In this document: one piece after another, positions 12,450 through 23,200 of the stretch
How positions within the stretch are numbered: the first letter of the stretch is position 1
Layout: each line of letters begins with the position of its first letter
Source of the DNA: Anisakis pegreffii
Lineage: Eukaryota; Nematoda; Chromadorea; Rhabditida; Anisakidae
Direction of reading: 5' to 3'
DNA length: 64,000 nt
Assembly (NCBI GenBank): GCA_035041965.1
Contig: JAPYMA010000458.1
Location: 62,001 to 126,000 of the forward strand
Notes under the pieces: model-generated
What the model saw: only the letters and a program-made list of their open reading frames with translations
The model's database searches: none
Told to the model about the DNA's origin: nothing
Program-made: the position numbers and the translations under genes

Positions 12450-15400
12450 GCGATTTGCATTGAGAACAATAAAAACATTCTTAGAATGGTAGTATTCAGG
12501 AAAGTAATAATAATAATGTTAGTCGGCAACTCTGGCTGCATGCAAATTACGGTCATCCATCGCAATCATTTACGTTTTGGTTACTTTTAATTACATATCG
12601 TCTCCTTTCCATGGTCTCTTCTGCACTACAGAAGGCTTTGAGTGATTTCAGATGATTCGAATTAGCAGTGCATTCCAGGAACTTTCTCATTCCGGCCGCC
12701 TCATGAAGCAATCCTTTCTTAAATATCAAGCGGCCGGTATGATGGCCACGGAACCCCCTCATAGCCCTCCCGTCGATCATCATCATCCGCCTGCAGTTCC
12801 TCGTCGCATTCGTAATCCTCATCGAGGTCGTCACCTAGAAGATCGAGAACGTTTGAATAACGTTCATCATTCAATTTAGTACGCATGAAAAATGAAGATC
12901 TCATTTCCGCTCTCCGCTGTTGTTATGAGATGCAGCGTTAGGAAATGATTGGAATTGGCTGGAAAACACGATGAATCGAATGGACAAGCACTCACTCTGA
13001 GTGGGAGAGTGCCTGCCTGTGCAAGGACAGCATTTATGAGGGTCTCAGATGAATGTCATCTGAACGATAATGATAATTCGTAAAGAAAAATCGCTAGGAA
13101 TTTGTGGTTATCGAGAAAAAACTGGATGATGGTACGCGTTCTAAGAGAGCGAACCACCAGAGCAGATCAGAAATCATATAAATGAAAAGAATTGATTGTT
13201 CATCACATATAATTGTATGAATGCTAAAAACAAACGATAGCAACAAAACCACCAACAAAGTTCTGGATCGTCACATTCCGTCTTGCAGCAAATCCAGCAG
13301 AACTGGGTGTCACACATCGAACAACACATATTTCGGCATCCCGTAAACCTCTAGAATTTCGATGAAAATTTGCACCGAATTGCAAGTGTTACGTTATGCG
13401 ACGACCATAATCGATCTTACGTTATGCGGGACAAAATCGAATTCCAATGGCTAATATGAGATAACGAGAGATTTTTGAGCATCAGTCTTCAATAAGAGGG
13501 CTAAGCCGAATAACGAAAATAGTGCATTTTCAAAAAACAAACAAAAACAACAGTGTGAAAGAGGATATCACCCACATCTTGCCCACTATTCTGTTCCATA
13601 GTAAACTGAACTGATGCGCAAATAGCACCGTCCAATAAAATGTTCGATAAGTAGTCACAGAACTGAACGACACTAAATTATAACGTTAAAAAATTGAACG
13701 ATAACGATTTCTCACATGAACATTCACATGACACGTTGGACACTGCTTGCAGTTTCCGTCAATCCACTCGTCACACTTCAACTTTGCAATGTACTTGGCC
13801 AAATTTCTTTCTCCTCCAAAAGCCTCCAATACTCCATTCTTATCAACTGATTCGACGTTTCCGTATTTTGTCAATAGCTTTCTCCGCTGTTCTAGAAATA
13901 CGCAAGGAAACACATGTGAACTTGTTAGCAACAGATAAGCCGTGTATACATTAATTTATTTGAAATCATCCTACCAAATGATCATTTTCAAGTTTTCATT
14001 GTACAGCTGTAAACCTAATACGATAAATTTCACTCAGAATTTAACTGATTAGGTCCGAAGCTATAAAGCAGCCTATTAAGCTACTACTAAACTATCAGCA
14101 TAGAGAGGCTGTTAACAAAATGATGATCTATATGTTACCTGAGTCAATTTCGCAAGGTTGTGTACCATGATAAGCATTTCTACACTCCATGCAAAATACA
14201 TATTTGCAATAAGTGCATTCAGCGAAATTTGGTGTACTGAAATAAATCTTTAAGTCAGACTTCGACAGTGAGGCACTTCATAACAACAGAAAAAAATAGT
14301 TTCCTTTTGATCATCCATCTATTAAGCACTGTTCGAAATTCGACATACACTGAAGCGTAAGTGAACTGGCCACAATGGCATCATAATTTAACTATTATTA
14401 TTATGAAAACACGCTTGCTTCAAGGTCAATCAAGTTGAATCGTTTCTGACAGAAAGTTATCGAAACGAACGAACATAAACATATATATGCTCACTGTGAT
14501 GAGCAATTGAGCTTTTGTTGCTCATCGAAAAAATAACACGCTCCACACGTTTCTACTGGACATTCCACAATGCCTTTTAGCGATGCCAAATTTTCGGTGA
14601 ACTTTTTGCGTTCACATAAACTCAGCTCATCGGCCGACAGTATTGCCTTGAGTTGTTGGTCAGTGGCCGAGCTTGTACATGCAGTGTGCAAACACTGGAA
14701 TCGCTTGACTAGTTTGCATTCTCGTGCAATCATCTTGAAATAGGTGGTGACGCAGTGCAAACAAAATGAGTGCAAACACGGCTTGAACTGCATCATAGAT
14801 TCAGCGTCGCATTTCGATTCCAAACAAACCTGCAGATGGTAAAAATATGTTGCGCTATCTAATGTGGTGACCGACCCTATGAATACTTGCACTGAAACTG
14901 TTTTCATTCCAAACCAATCTGTTAGTCTTATCGTTTTGCCCACCGTCGTCATAATTCCATCGTCATAATCTATGATATGGATTGATGCAGCAGCTCTGAT
15001 TGAATGAAAGCATGTCTCACCTTCATTAACTTAATTTCCATTTGAAGGTGCAAAAAGTTGCTTTGATCCAGAATTTTTTACTTGAGGTTTACTAATTGTA
15101 GCAGCGTTCGCTAGTTAAGAAACTTTGCATTTGGATAAAATTAGAGAAACTCACCGGACATTCGATCACATTGTTGTTTTCGGTAGAGCATCCAGACGGT
15201 GACTTATCCGTGATTGCTATTAGGTGCAGACTTGAAGTCTAGTAAAACTAATTCGAACGCTTTCGATGATACGAATGTTAATGATACACTGAATAAAAGG
15301 GCACTGAATTTTTCGATGGAAAGCAGCGATGACTGCGGATGGCGCAAACAACTTTCTCGATTGTGATCAGACACCAACACTGATTTTCGTGATAACATCT

Positions 15401-18400
15401 GCGAAATTTTGTGGCGTCATTCTTTTTCGTTTGAGTGTATTGACAACGAAGTTCTTTTTTTTTAATGACGATTACTAACGATTAGAGTGCAAAATCACTA
15501 TTGCAACCCCTTGCACCATATTGCACAATGCTTTGCAATAGTGCTTTCATCACTTACCATAAATTTTTTCCTTAATGTCTAACAACTTTTTATCTATTGA
15601 TCATACGCACCAACACAACACGTTCGTTTGTGTTTCGGTTGTTTTTTTTTAACAAGAAGCATGCATGCACTCACTCATCGCATATGATTCATTCTTGCAT
15701 GAATAATTCGTTTGGTTTCAGCTCCCGACCAAAAGGAATACTTTTTTGGTGTGGCAGGCCCATGTGCAAGTGGTAAGACCGGATTGAGTTTTCTCAAGCC
15801 CACATTACCTGGCTGGAAGGTAAGCGAACACCTCAACAACGAACAAGTGAATTCCTACAAAACAAAACAAACATATTCTATGAGTAGCAATTGCTTGTTA
15901 TTCACAATGCGTCATTGCAATTCATCAGTCGAACTGATGCGAACACGACCAATTCATCGCAACGCGAAATATTGCTATGATTCATTCTCAATTTATGTAG
16001 CTTTTGTCACTAAAGCGAAGCTTCGCAACTATCAGCAAAGTTATTCCTACCGCAATATGGATGTCTGGAAAAGTTCTAAACCAGGACTCCTCAACCACGG
16101 CTGCTCGCATCCCTTGCAAATGCGAGATAATATTCCAAGCGGTCTGAGAAAACATTCCACTTCTTATATATTCAAGTAGGCGAGGACGGATTTCAACGCA
16201 TATATGTGTATGAAGAAAAACCAGGGTGAACTTTAACGTGTGTTTTTTTGAAAAGGCTCGAATGTACTCTAACGCACTAAGGGTATACACTGGAACCTGC
16301 TAGCTAAGGACATACACTACTAATGTGCACTGCAGACACTCGGTGTAATGAATGAAAGATTTGAGTGGATATTGTGAGGAGTGCGAGTACATTCTAAATA
16401 TTGTTGTGCGGGTGCGAGGATATTCTAAAATTTTTTTAAAGGTGCGGGCGACAAAGAAAGGTTAAAACCACTGGTCTCAACGATGATTAACGGCGTTTAA
16501 CTAACTGCGTTCAAAAACAAATCAATTTTTTTTTGTCTATCCATTTATGACTCATCAGAGATATTGTATACTTGTAATGAGTAATGTTAGCATTCAAGGT
16601 ACACGTGATCGGAGATCAAGTTGCATGGATTCAAGTTGGTGCAGACGGCCGGTTGTATGCTTCTAATCCACAAAATGGATTCTTTTCGCATGTTATCGGT
16701 TTTGATACAACGTCAGTTTGTCATGAAAATTGCACATGAATTTATGTGCCGTTTCTATAATTTTCATATCCATTAATCAGGATTTGCGCCGCAATTTTCC
16801 AACTGAATTCGCTGCATATCATTCAGGAACGGCGCTCCAGCGAAAGAATTTTTCTCGAAGGATGCAATTTTTACGAACGTTGGTTATACACTGAAGGGTG
16901 AGGCGTGCTGGGGATCTCTGCACCAACAGTGTGCATCAAACGAACCAATCTACGATTGGCTCGGTAATGAATGGAGCAACAAATCGGGACGGTTGGTTAA
17001 CCGTGGCTAGTTCATGAGAGTAGAGCGTAGTTGATGACATCGCTGTGCAGGAACGCATGACGGACGCATTTACTTTTGTGTGAATTCATGAACATTTAGA
17101 TGAGCAATGAAACTGCGCCATCTTTGGAATGATTTTACGGCCAATTTCGCATCAGAAGTGCGCAGTTTAGCTGGTGAGAAATGGCTGGAATGTAACAAAT
17201 CTTAATTAATCTTATGCAATTCGGAAACTTGTCGAAGATGGTGATAGTAGCTGATCACTGGAGGAAATGACGAATTACGTTTGAAAAGCGTGATCACTGA
17301 GGAAGAGCAATTATCTCACAGATTGTCACTTCGATAATGAATGTTCATCGAAAGCAGAGAGATTTTTTAGATCAATTGAACATCCTCAAGCATCCGTTGC
17401 AATGCGCTATGAGAATTGCGAGATGAAAATGCATCCGCAATGGAGTTCGAGTAAAGGAGTACCGCTGGATGCAATCATTTTTTGCACACGTCGAAGTTGT
17501 GGCATACCACTCATTTTCGAGGCATTCACATGGCAACATGGCGTCTTTCACGCATCAATTCTACGCACTGAAGCACTCGATGTAGCGCATGCTGAGACAT
17601 GTACGTTCAGCATTTTGCACTCATAAAATCAGCGTTTTTCATGAGATTTTCCAACGGTTTTGCAATTTCAAGTTTTCTTCCCTATTCAGCAGATGATTAC
17701 TGACAAATAGAACATAGCGATGAAAGCAATAGTAGTCAATGATGAGCTTATGGAGATAACATAAATGATCATGGTTTTCGTTGGATGGTGTTCTCGAGTA
17801 AAAGCTAGTAGTACTTCATTTCCAAAAAAACAATGCTAAATCCTACTTTAAAAGGCAATCTTTTCTGTAAGTTCCACACTCTTTTCCGTCACTTATTTTC
17901 TTGCTGCTTACGGTAGGTGAAGAACCCACATTCGATCCGATGGGAATGGCACGATTTCTTGGCTATTCATTAATCGACTACCTCAAGCATTGGCTTAGCT
18001 TCGACAGACCAAATATCAAGGTTTGCTCAGCACTTGTCCTTGATGGTTTTTGATCAACTGCCATTCAGTTATTCAACTCATCAATGTTGACACAAAAAAT
18101 GCTATGTCTTCTCCGAGTTTATGTGGATTTGATAGACAGCGAAAATTCCGAAGTTGTTGTCCTGTGACTTACGAAAAATCAGCTGAAATCGCAACCTGGA
18201 TTAATTGATTAGACATCCCATTCTATTCATTTGAGGAGAGTTTTTGTTTCAGCTTCCGAAAATTTTCTTCATGAACTTATTCCTGAAGCGATCCGATAAC
18301 ACTTATGAATGGCCTGGGTATGGTGATAATATTCGCATTTTTGATTGGATCATTCGAAGGCTATTAGCTGATGAGAAGAACACCGCAGTCATTACACCGA

Positions 18401-19016
18401 TTGGTCTTATTCCCCAGGAAGCTGCCATGCAACTGGAGGTGATTTGTTGTTTTCTTGCACCAAACTTATTTTGTGGTTGGATTTGCATAAGGATATATGA
18501 TGGATAGGAAGATTGTGTGAGCTGAATATCTGATGACAACGGTGTGAAAAAAATTTGTTGATCATTGAATATGAGATTATCTAGGCGAAACGATCGACTG
18601 AGCGTAGATTTTTCAAAGAGTTTAATGTCGCACCATTCCAGTGACTCCTCGAAAAAAACCTAAAATGTTCGCAACAAATGTGGTCCAATCTGATTGATTT
18701 GAATATGCGACGACCAAGAGTTGCATCCGTTGTTGCTTCGTTGTTATTGCATGCAAACAAATATGTATACAGAGGTATTTACTCAAGTCAGCAGAATTGA
18801 TTTCACTCACTTAATGAGACCTCAAGACGGATTATTTGTTTACAGGGTTTGAACGTTAAATGGAACGTGCTAACGGAAATATCGAAAGTGTTTTGGCAAA
18901 ATGAGCTGAATACTGCGCGTAGAATCTACGAGCATGCTATGGGTGCGTCGAATATTCCGAAGGGGATCGATGAAGAATTTTCTGAAGCCATGAAGCGACT
19001 GTCGAAAGTTGCCTAG
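9850..19016 (+). CDS. PEPCK (GTP)-family paralogue, copy B, divergent active site
   Basis: Thirteen exons join in frame: 9850-9987, 10061-10290, 10490-10581, 10818-10935, 11069-11171, 11595-11787, 15722-15819, 16599-16711, 16827-16991, 17371-17600, 17917-18020, 18253-18438 and 18846-19016 (TAG), about 646 residues. Landmarks include [28 protein letters not shown], the P-loop [26 protein letters not shown] and WPGYGDN. Compared with catalytic PEPCK (human/rat numbering), R87 is Ser, Y235 Asn or deleted, K244 Ser, C288 Ser, D311 Gln and R405 Ser. H264 is kept, and the aromatic positions 525 and 530 are Tyr. Introns fall at the same sites as in copy A and most exon lengths are identical, so the pair arose by tandem duplication. 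The seventh intron-exon step spans 3.9 kb (11788-15721) and hosts another gene on the opposite strand. An N-terminal exon with the ATG is still missing. Family call is firm; enzymatic activity is doubtful. Confidence 0.93.
11343..11426 (-). pseudogene. tRNA-derived sequence (decayed tRNA or SINE head)
   Basis: Read on the minus strand, the stretch has an A-box-like CTGGTGTAACGCTGG followed about 40 bases later by a B-box-like GAGTTCGATTCTGC. These are the internal RNA polymerase III promoter elements of a tRNA. The acceptor and anticodon stems do not pair well, so this is not a working tRNA. It lies in the intron of PEPCK-like copy B. Confidence 0.4.
12383..12449. repeat. (AAT)n microsatellite
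   Basis: About 22 near-perfect AAT/TAA units, interrupted by two CAT units. The open frames that cross it on both strands, rich in Ile, are artefacts of the repeat. Confidence 0.95.
12719..15238 (-). CDS. RBR-type E3 ubiquitin ligase (RNF14-like), nested gene
   Basis: RBR ligases pass ubiquitin from an E2 to a RING2 cysteine and then to the substrate. Minus-strand exons join in phase: 15238-15155, 14829-14495, 14236-14139, 13891-13716 and 13350-13275. They encode, in order, RING1 (IECPVCLES, then CLHSFCLHC), the IBR ([12 protein letters not shown] with YHG) and RING2 (CPTCHVN, then [19 protein letters not shown]). In the RING2 segment the cysteine of the MCCSMC stretch is in place for the catalytic residue. 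The linker order and the QPC/YHG motif resemble RNF14. A further exon at about 12719-12890 encodes a very acidic tail ending at a stop; RNF14 also ends in acidic residues. Its link to RING2, perhaps through a small exon near 12.97-13.03 kb, is not settled. An ATG-led frame at 15204-15398 may supply the N terminus. The whole gene lies antisense inside an intron of PEPCK-like copy B. Confidence 0.78.
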
Positions 19017-19327
19017 TTACATATCATCTCATGTGAAACGATGCTTTTATTTGGGCGTTATTGATCGTTTAGATGTCAATTATTCTTCTGCTGACCACAT
19101 TCCTCGCAGATTGTTTCGTTTTTGTGATCGTTTCACAGGTTTTATGCGGCCATTCCAAAGTGGTTAGCTTAATGTGGTGTAAAGAGATTAGCGAATGTGT
19201 GCTTTTGAGTGATATTTTCGAGGGCTCAACACCATATGACACAAATCATTATGGGCCTTGTTGATAGGGCTTAGCTGCACAATTAATCTCGTTTTATCAC
19301 CCAATTGCCATTTATTTTATTCCATCA

Positions 19328-19371
19328 TTGCGTGTGTGTGTGAGTGTGTGTGTGCGTGTGTGAGTGTGCAT
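19328..19371. repeat. (GT)n microsatellite with interruptions
   Basis: An alternating GTGTGTGAGTGTGTGTGTGCGTGTGTGAG-type tract about 300 bp downstream of the stop codon of PEPCK-like copy B. Confidence 0.85.
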
Positions 19372-19699
19372 TACTGCTAGCGCTGTTCGAAACTTTTTTG
19401 CATTAGCACCAAATGCAAATCGGTCAGTAGACACGAAGGAAAAACACTCAACATACAAACGTCAGCATGAAGCATTTAAGCAAAAAATCCTTCGTCTGAC
19501 TGGATAATCATCTTAGTCGTCGAGACTTTTGCATTCGCGTGGAAATTTTTATAATTCATAGTCATTCCATCAGAGTATCAACGATTTTTTCTTTTTCTGA
19601 GAAGTTTTTTGCTGTTCGTTTCGATATCGTATAATGAGTTTCTTGCTTCTTTTTTTTTTCAAATGCGAATCAGTTAAAACGAATGAGAAAAGTCGCCAG

Positions 19700-19855
19700 T
19701 TAATTGCCATCATTGAATCTAATTTTAACACAAATAGTTGAGTTTAGTCTTAAGGTGTTGAGATGGGAATGTTGCAATTAATTGCCATTATTGAGTCTAA
19801 TTTTAGCATAGATAGTTCAGTTTAATCTTAAGGTATTGAGATGGGAATATTGCAG
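19700..19855 (+). repeat. Tandem duplication of a 78 bp unit
   Basis: Units 19700-19777 and 19778-19855 both begin TTAATTGCCAT and end in GGGAAT(G/A)TTGCA. They differ at roughly 10 positions. A third fragment starting with the same 11 bases lies at about 20051. No coding sense. Confidence 0.8.
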
Positions 19856-20217
19856 TTCTCGCCTAGACAGAGTGATACGCCTATTCAAAGCGTTATGCTT
19901 GAGAATTTTTGGAATGCTTATTGGTGAATTAAATGATAAGTTGTCAACAAAATCTTGTGATGTAATTAAATGCGATTTCTGTTGTTCTGTGAAGTCAAGC
20001 GCTTGTTAAGCATTGACGCTGAAGTGATCGGCAGTGGGTGGCTGGCCGTGTTAATTGCCATTTTTGAGTCGGCATTTCGCGGGCAATTGATTTGAGTTAA
20101 TGACTGTTCGGCTGATTAATTACATCTTGTTTGGCTTCTGAATGCTGTCGTATTTTGGTTGCCAATTTTCTTTTTATGAACAAACAGGAACGCACCGTTC
20201 TCCTTTGTGCTCTTTCG

Positions 20218-20277
20218 ATCTATTCTTCTCAGTCATTCAAGATTTCGACCTATTCTTCTTAGTCATTCAACATCAAT
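20218..20277 (+). repeat. Short tandem duplication, about 30 bp unit
   Basis: CTATTCTTCTCAGTCATTCAA and CTATTCTTCTTAGTCATTCAA occur in adjacent units of about 30 bp. This is a small local duplication without other features. Confidence 0.65.
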
Positions 20278-23200
20278 TCCTGTCTTCGATAAACAATTTT
20301 AAATATGGTTGTCAGGTAATATGGAATGCTTGCCTAGTCCACCGCTTTTGTTTACTCTGAAACTTGTGAATTTATTTTTAAGCTTTTACGATGAAAATAT
20401 TTCAACTGTGCTCAGCAAATACGTTTGGAGAGTGCGTATTTTTGTGATTGTTTGATGCATTGCATTTGTTAGATATAAGTTGATTCGGTTGAAGAAATTA
20501 AAACGTTTAATCCGGTTCGCTGTATTCATTAGCACTGACAATGAGATTCACTGAATTAATCTGCATATCATCGAATGTGGAAAGTTGCCGCTGTCTGATG
20601 AATCGAAAGTACTGTCCTCAGTTGTGTTGTGCGTTTGAACCTCAGTTCTATTTGAGGGTTGTGTAATTATCAAGCGATTGGCACAGCAATCATAAATGCG
20701 CGCAATTTTTTACTGTTTTCTCCAGCTTGTTTCGAATTGATCACATTTTCAACGAACCATGCTGATCTGATCGCATTGACGTGTTACCTAGAGCATTTGA
20801 AAATTGATAGTGAGGATGGTGATCGTAAAATAAAACGTTGCGACCAACGCAGCTAAAATTGAAAATCACATCGTTTTGATTTGGTTGAAATGCTTGAAGT
20901 GCACTTGATTCATTGTTTCATATGAATTTGTTTGTAGAGTTTCTTCACTTAACAAACGAAAAACACCATTCACTATACAACTACAACTGAATTGACAAAA
21001 ACAAGTGAGGTTTGGAGTGCTAATGAGAGAGTATGGCGTGACTAACCGATGAAGAGAAGAAAGACTTTGTGATCAGTGGTGCGAGATGGGCTCAGTGATT
21101 AGTTCCATTTGCGTAATAGTGAAAGCATTCTCCATGTGCGATCCTTTATGATGAGAATAACAAGCAATTTAGGCAGTAGCTGATAATTATCGTACTCGAC
21201 TGGATTCCTTGAATCAACCATCTGAGAATGAATGAATGCATGTGTTGAAGATAGAACGGCGATTGAATGCCACCTTATTGTTAGCAACCACTCAAAGAAT
21301 GTTATTCTCAATGGAGAATGACTTTTGCCACGGAGAAAGCGCAGTTCATGCATCCCTGAATTGGTTCCTACTGCGATAATTCCGCTTGATTGCTCATTTT
21401 GGAACAGATGAAATGAATCAACGGATCCGACCGATCCATAAAATGAACTCTTTGCGTTTATGGTGTTTACGGTCATCGCCAATGTAGAATGAAAAATAAC
21501 TGCACAGCGTCTAGAAGAACTCTGAAAACTGCATCCGTAAGTGATGCCCCAAGTAATTCAGCAAAAAACATCAGGCGTATTGCACCATTTATCTAGCATT
21601 GTCAGGGAACATTATATCCTCATCAATCTCGGATAATGATGGCAATGAAGTGCTCACAACAGCGCATATGTACACGTCTAATAGATAGTACTTAGCGGTG
21701 AAGTCATGCGTATCTTCTTCTTGAATTCATCTCAAAAACGAAACATTTCTTCTGATTCAATTTCGGTGTCAAATCCAAATACTGAACATCATCGTCACTT
21801 TGCGTATTCGAACATGTTCGTCCGAAAATTACCTATTTAATCAGCTTAACAAGTAACATTCGCCGTACAATGAGTGTTGACACGAAATCAATAATGCCAC
21901 TAAAATCAACTCGGTTGTTTACAACTGATTTTGCAGTGTAGTTGTGAAATGGCTTCATCGTTTCGATTCAGGAATCCCTGAATAAAATTGATGCGAGATG
22001 AGGAGAAACTGAATTTCGTTTCAAAAAGATAGATGACGATGTCAAGCGGTTGAAGTAACAAACTATGATCACCGTTCTGAGAACATGGGAAAGTATTTGT
22101 CATGCTGGCGTTGTCTTTAAGTTATGCTCGGATACACATTCGAAATCCTTCGATTGTTGTCTCACAAGAGTTTCTCTATTCAATGATGTATTTCCTTCCT
22201 TCTTTTTGATGTCAGCATTTCTATTAATTTCTTGACAGCTTTCTTGCGTCAACGGCGAACTCAGTTCGTCAGGAGTGACAATTTCTTGCTATTAGTTCCG
22301 ACAATTGCTAATCTAATATTATTGAATGCATGAGCAAGTGTGCTTGGTACGAATATTCCCATTGGCAATTCAAAATGCATTTGCCTCAGATGAACCAATG
22401 AATGGAAGGTTTTATGAGTTGTCTTTTGTTACTGGTAAGGTTCGATATCTTGACATTCGAATTGTTTGATCGATGGCGCACAGATTTTCAATCTCGACAC
22501 ATTCTCGATTAATGAAAAGTTTTTCGATTCTCACGGGAATTATATCAGTATGCGGATGGATTTTCGTTGTTCACCATTCAATCCTCATGCAATAATCAAT
22601 TATGTGATGTAAAAAAGAAAGCCACATACCCGAGCGTCATTCCAAAATCGAATGTGTCAGAGATTCTTTGAGATAGTTTACGATGCACTCATCTCACGAC
22701 TGATTTCACTCTGAAATATTCGGAAAAAAAAGGCCGAAAGTGTATTGATGAGGTATTGGAGGTGCTAGAGATAACATTTTAGCAAATATCAGTGCTTGTT
22801 CAGATGTTCTTGTGGTGTAAATATCATTACTTATATTATTTAAGCAATGCGGAGGCATTGAAATTTATGAGTCGACAAAATTTAGACTGCACTCTATCAA
22901 CTTACTAGGAAGGTTGTAAGTAATGCTATAGCTTTCCGGTTGGAACGCATTCGCGCGTATCATGATATTTGCCATAGCTGAATAGAGTAGATATGTACCT
23001 CGAGTGATACCTTCTGAGCCGTGCTGCTCGAACCATTACGTTCAGGCATTCCCGTCTGCTTCATTCAACATCAAACACTCACTGGATGCTGAAAATGAAA
23101 AATCAGAAATTCATTAACCTCTAACGCAACTGGTCAGGCAACTGGAATACGCTAATGAATAAACGAGCAAATTTAAGATTTTATTTTTGATGTATATATC

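Noticed and set aside
12248..12590. Ile-rich open frames on both strands
   Set aside because: They run through the (AAT)n microsatellite; composition is set by the repeat and there is no other coding sign.
15820..16598. Continuation of the P-loop frame to 16179 as coding sequence
   Set aside because: The exon ends at the GTAAGC donor at 15820, matching copy A in length (98 nt). The following frame has no PEPCK similarity and is intron.
21099..21482. 127-codon minus-strand frame
   Set aside because: No motif, no splice context, no coding-like composition; expected by chance in 64 kb.
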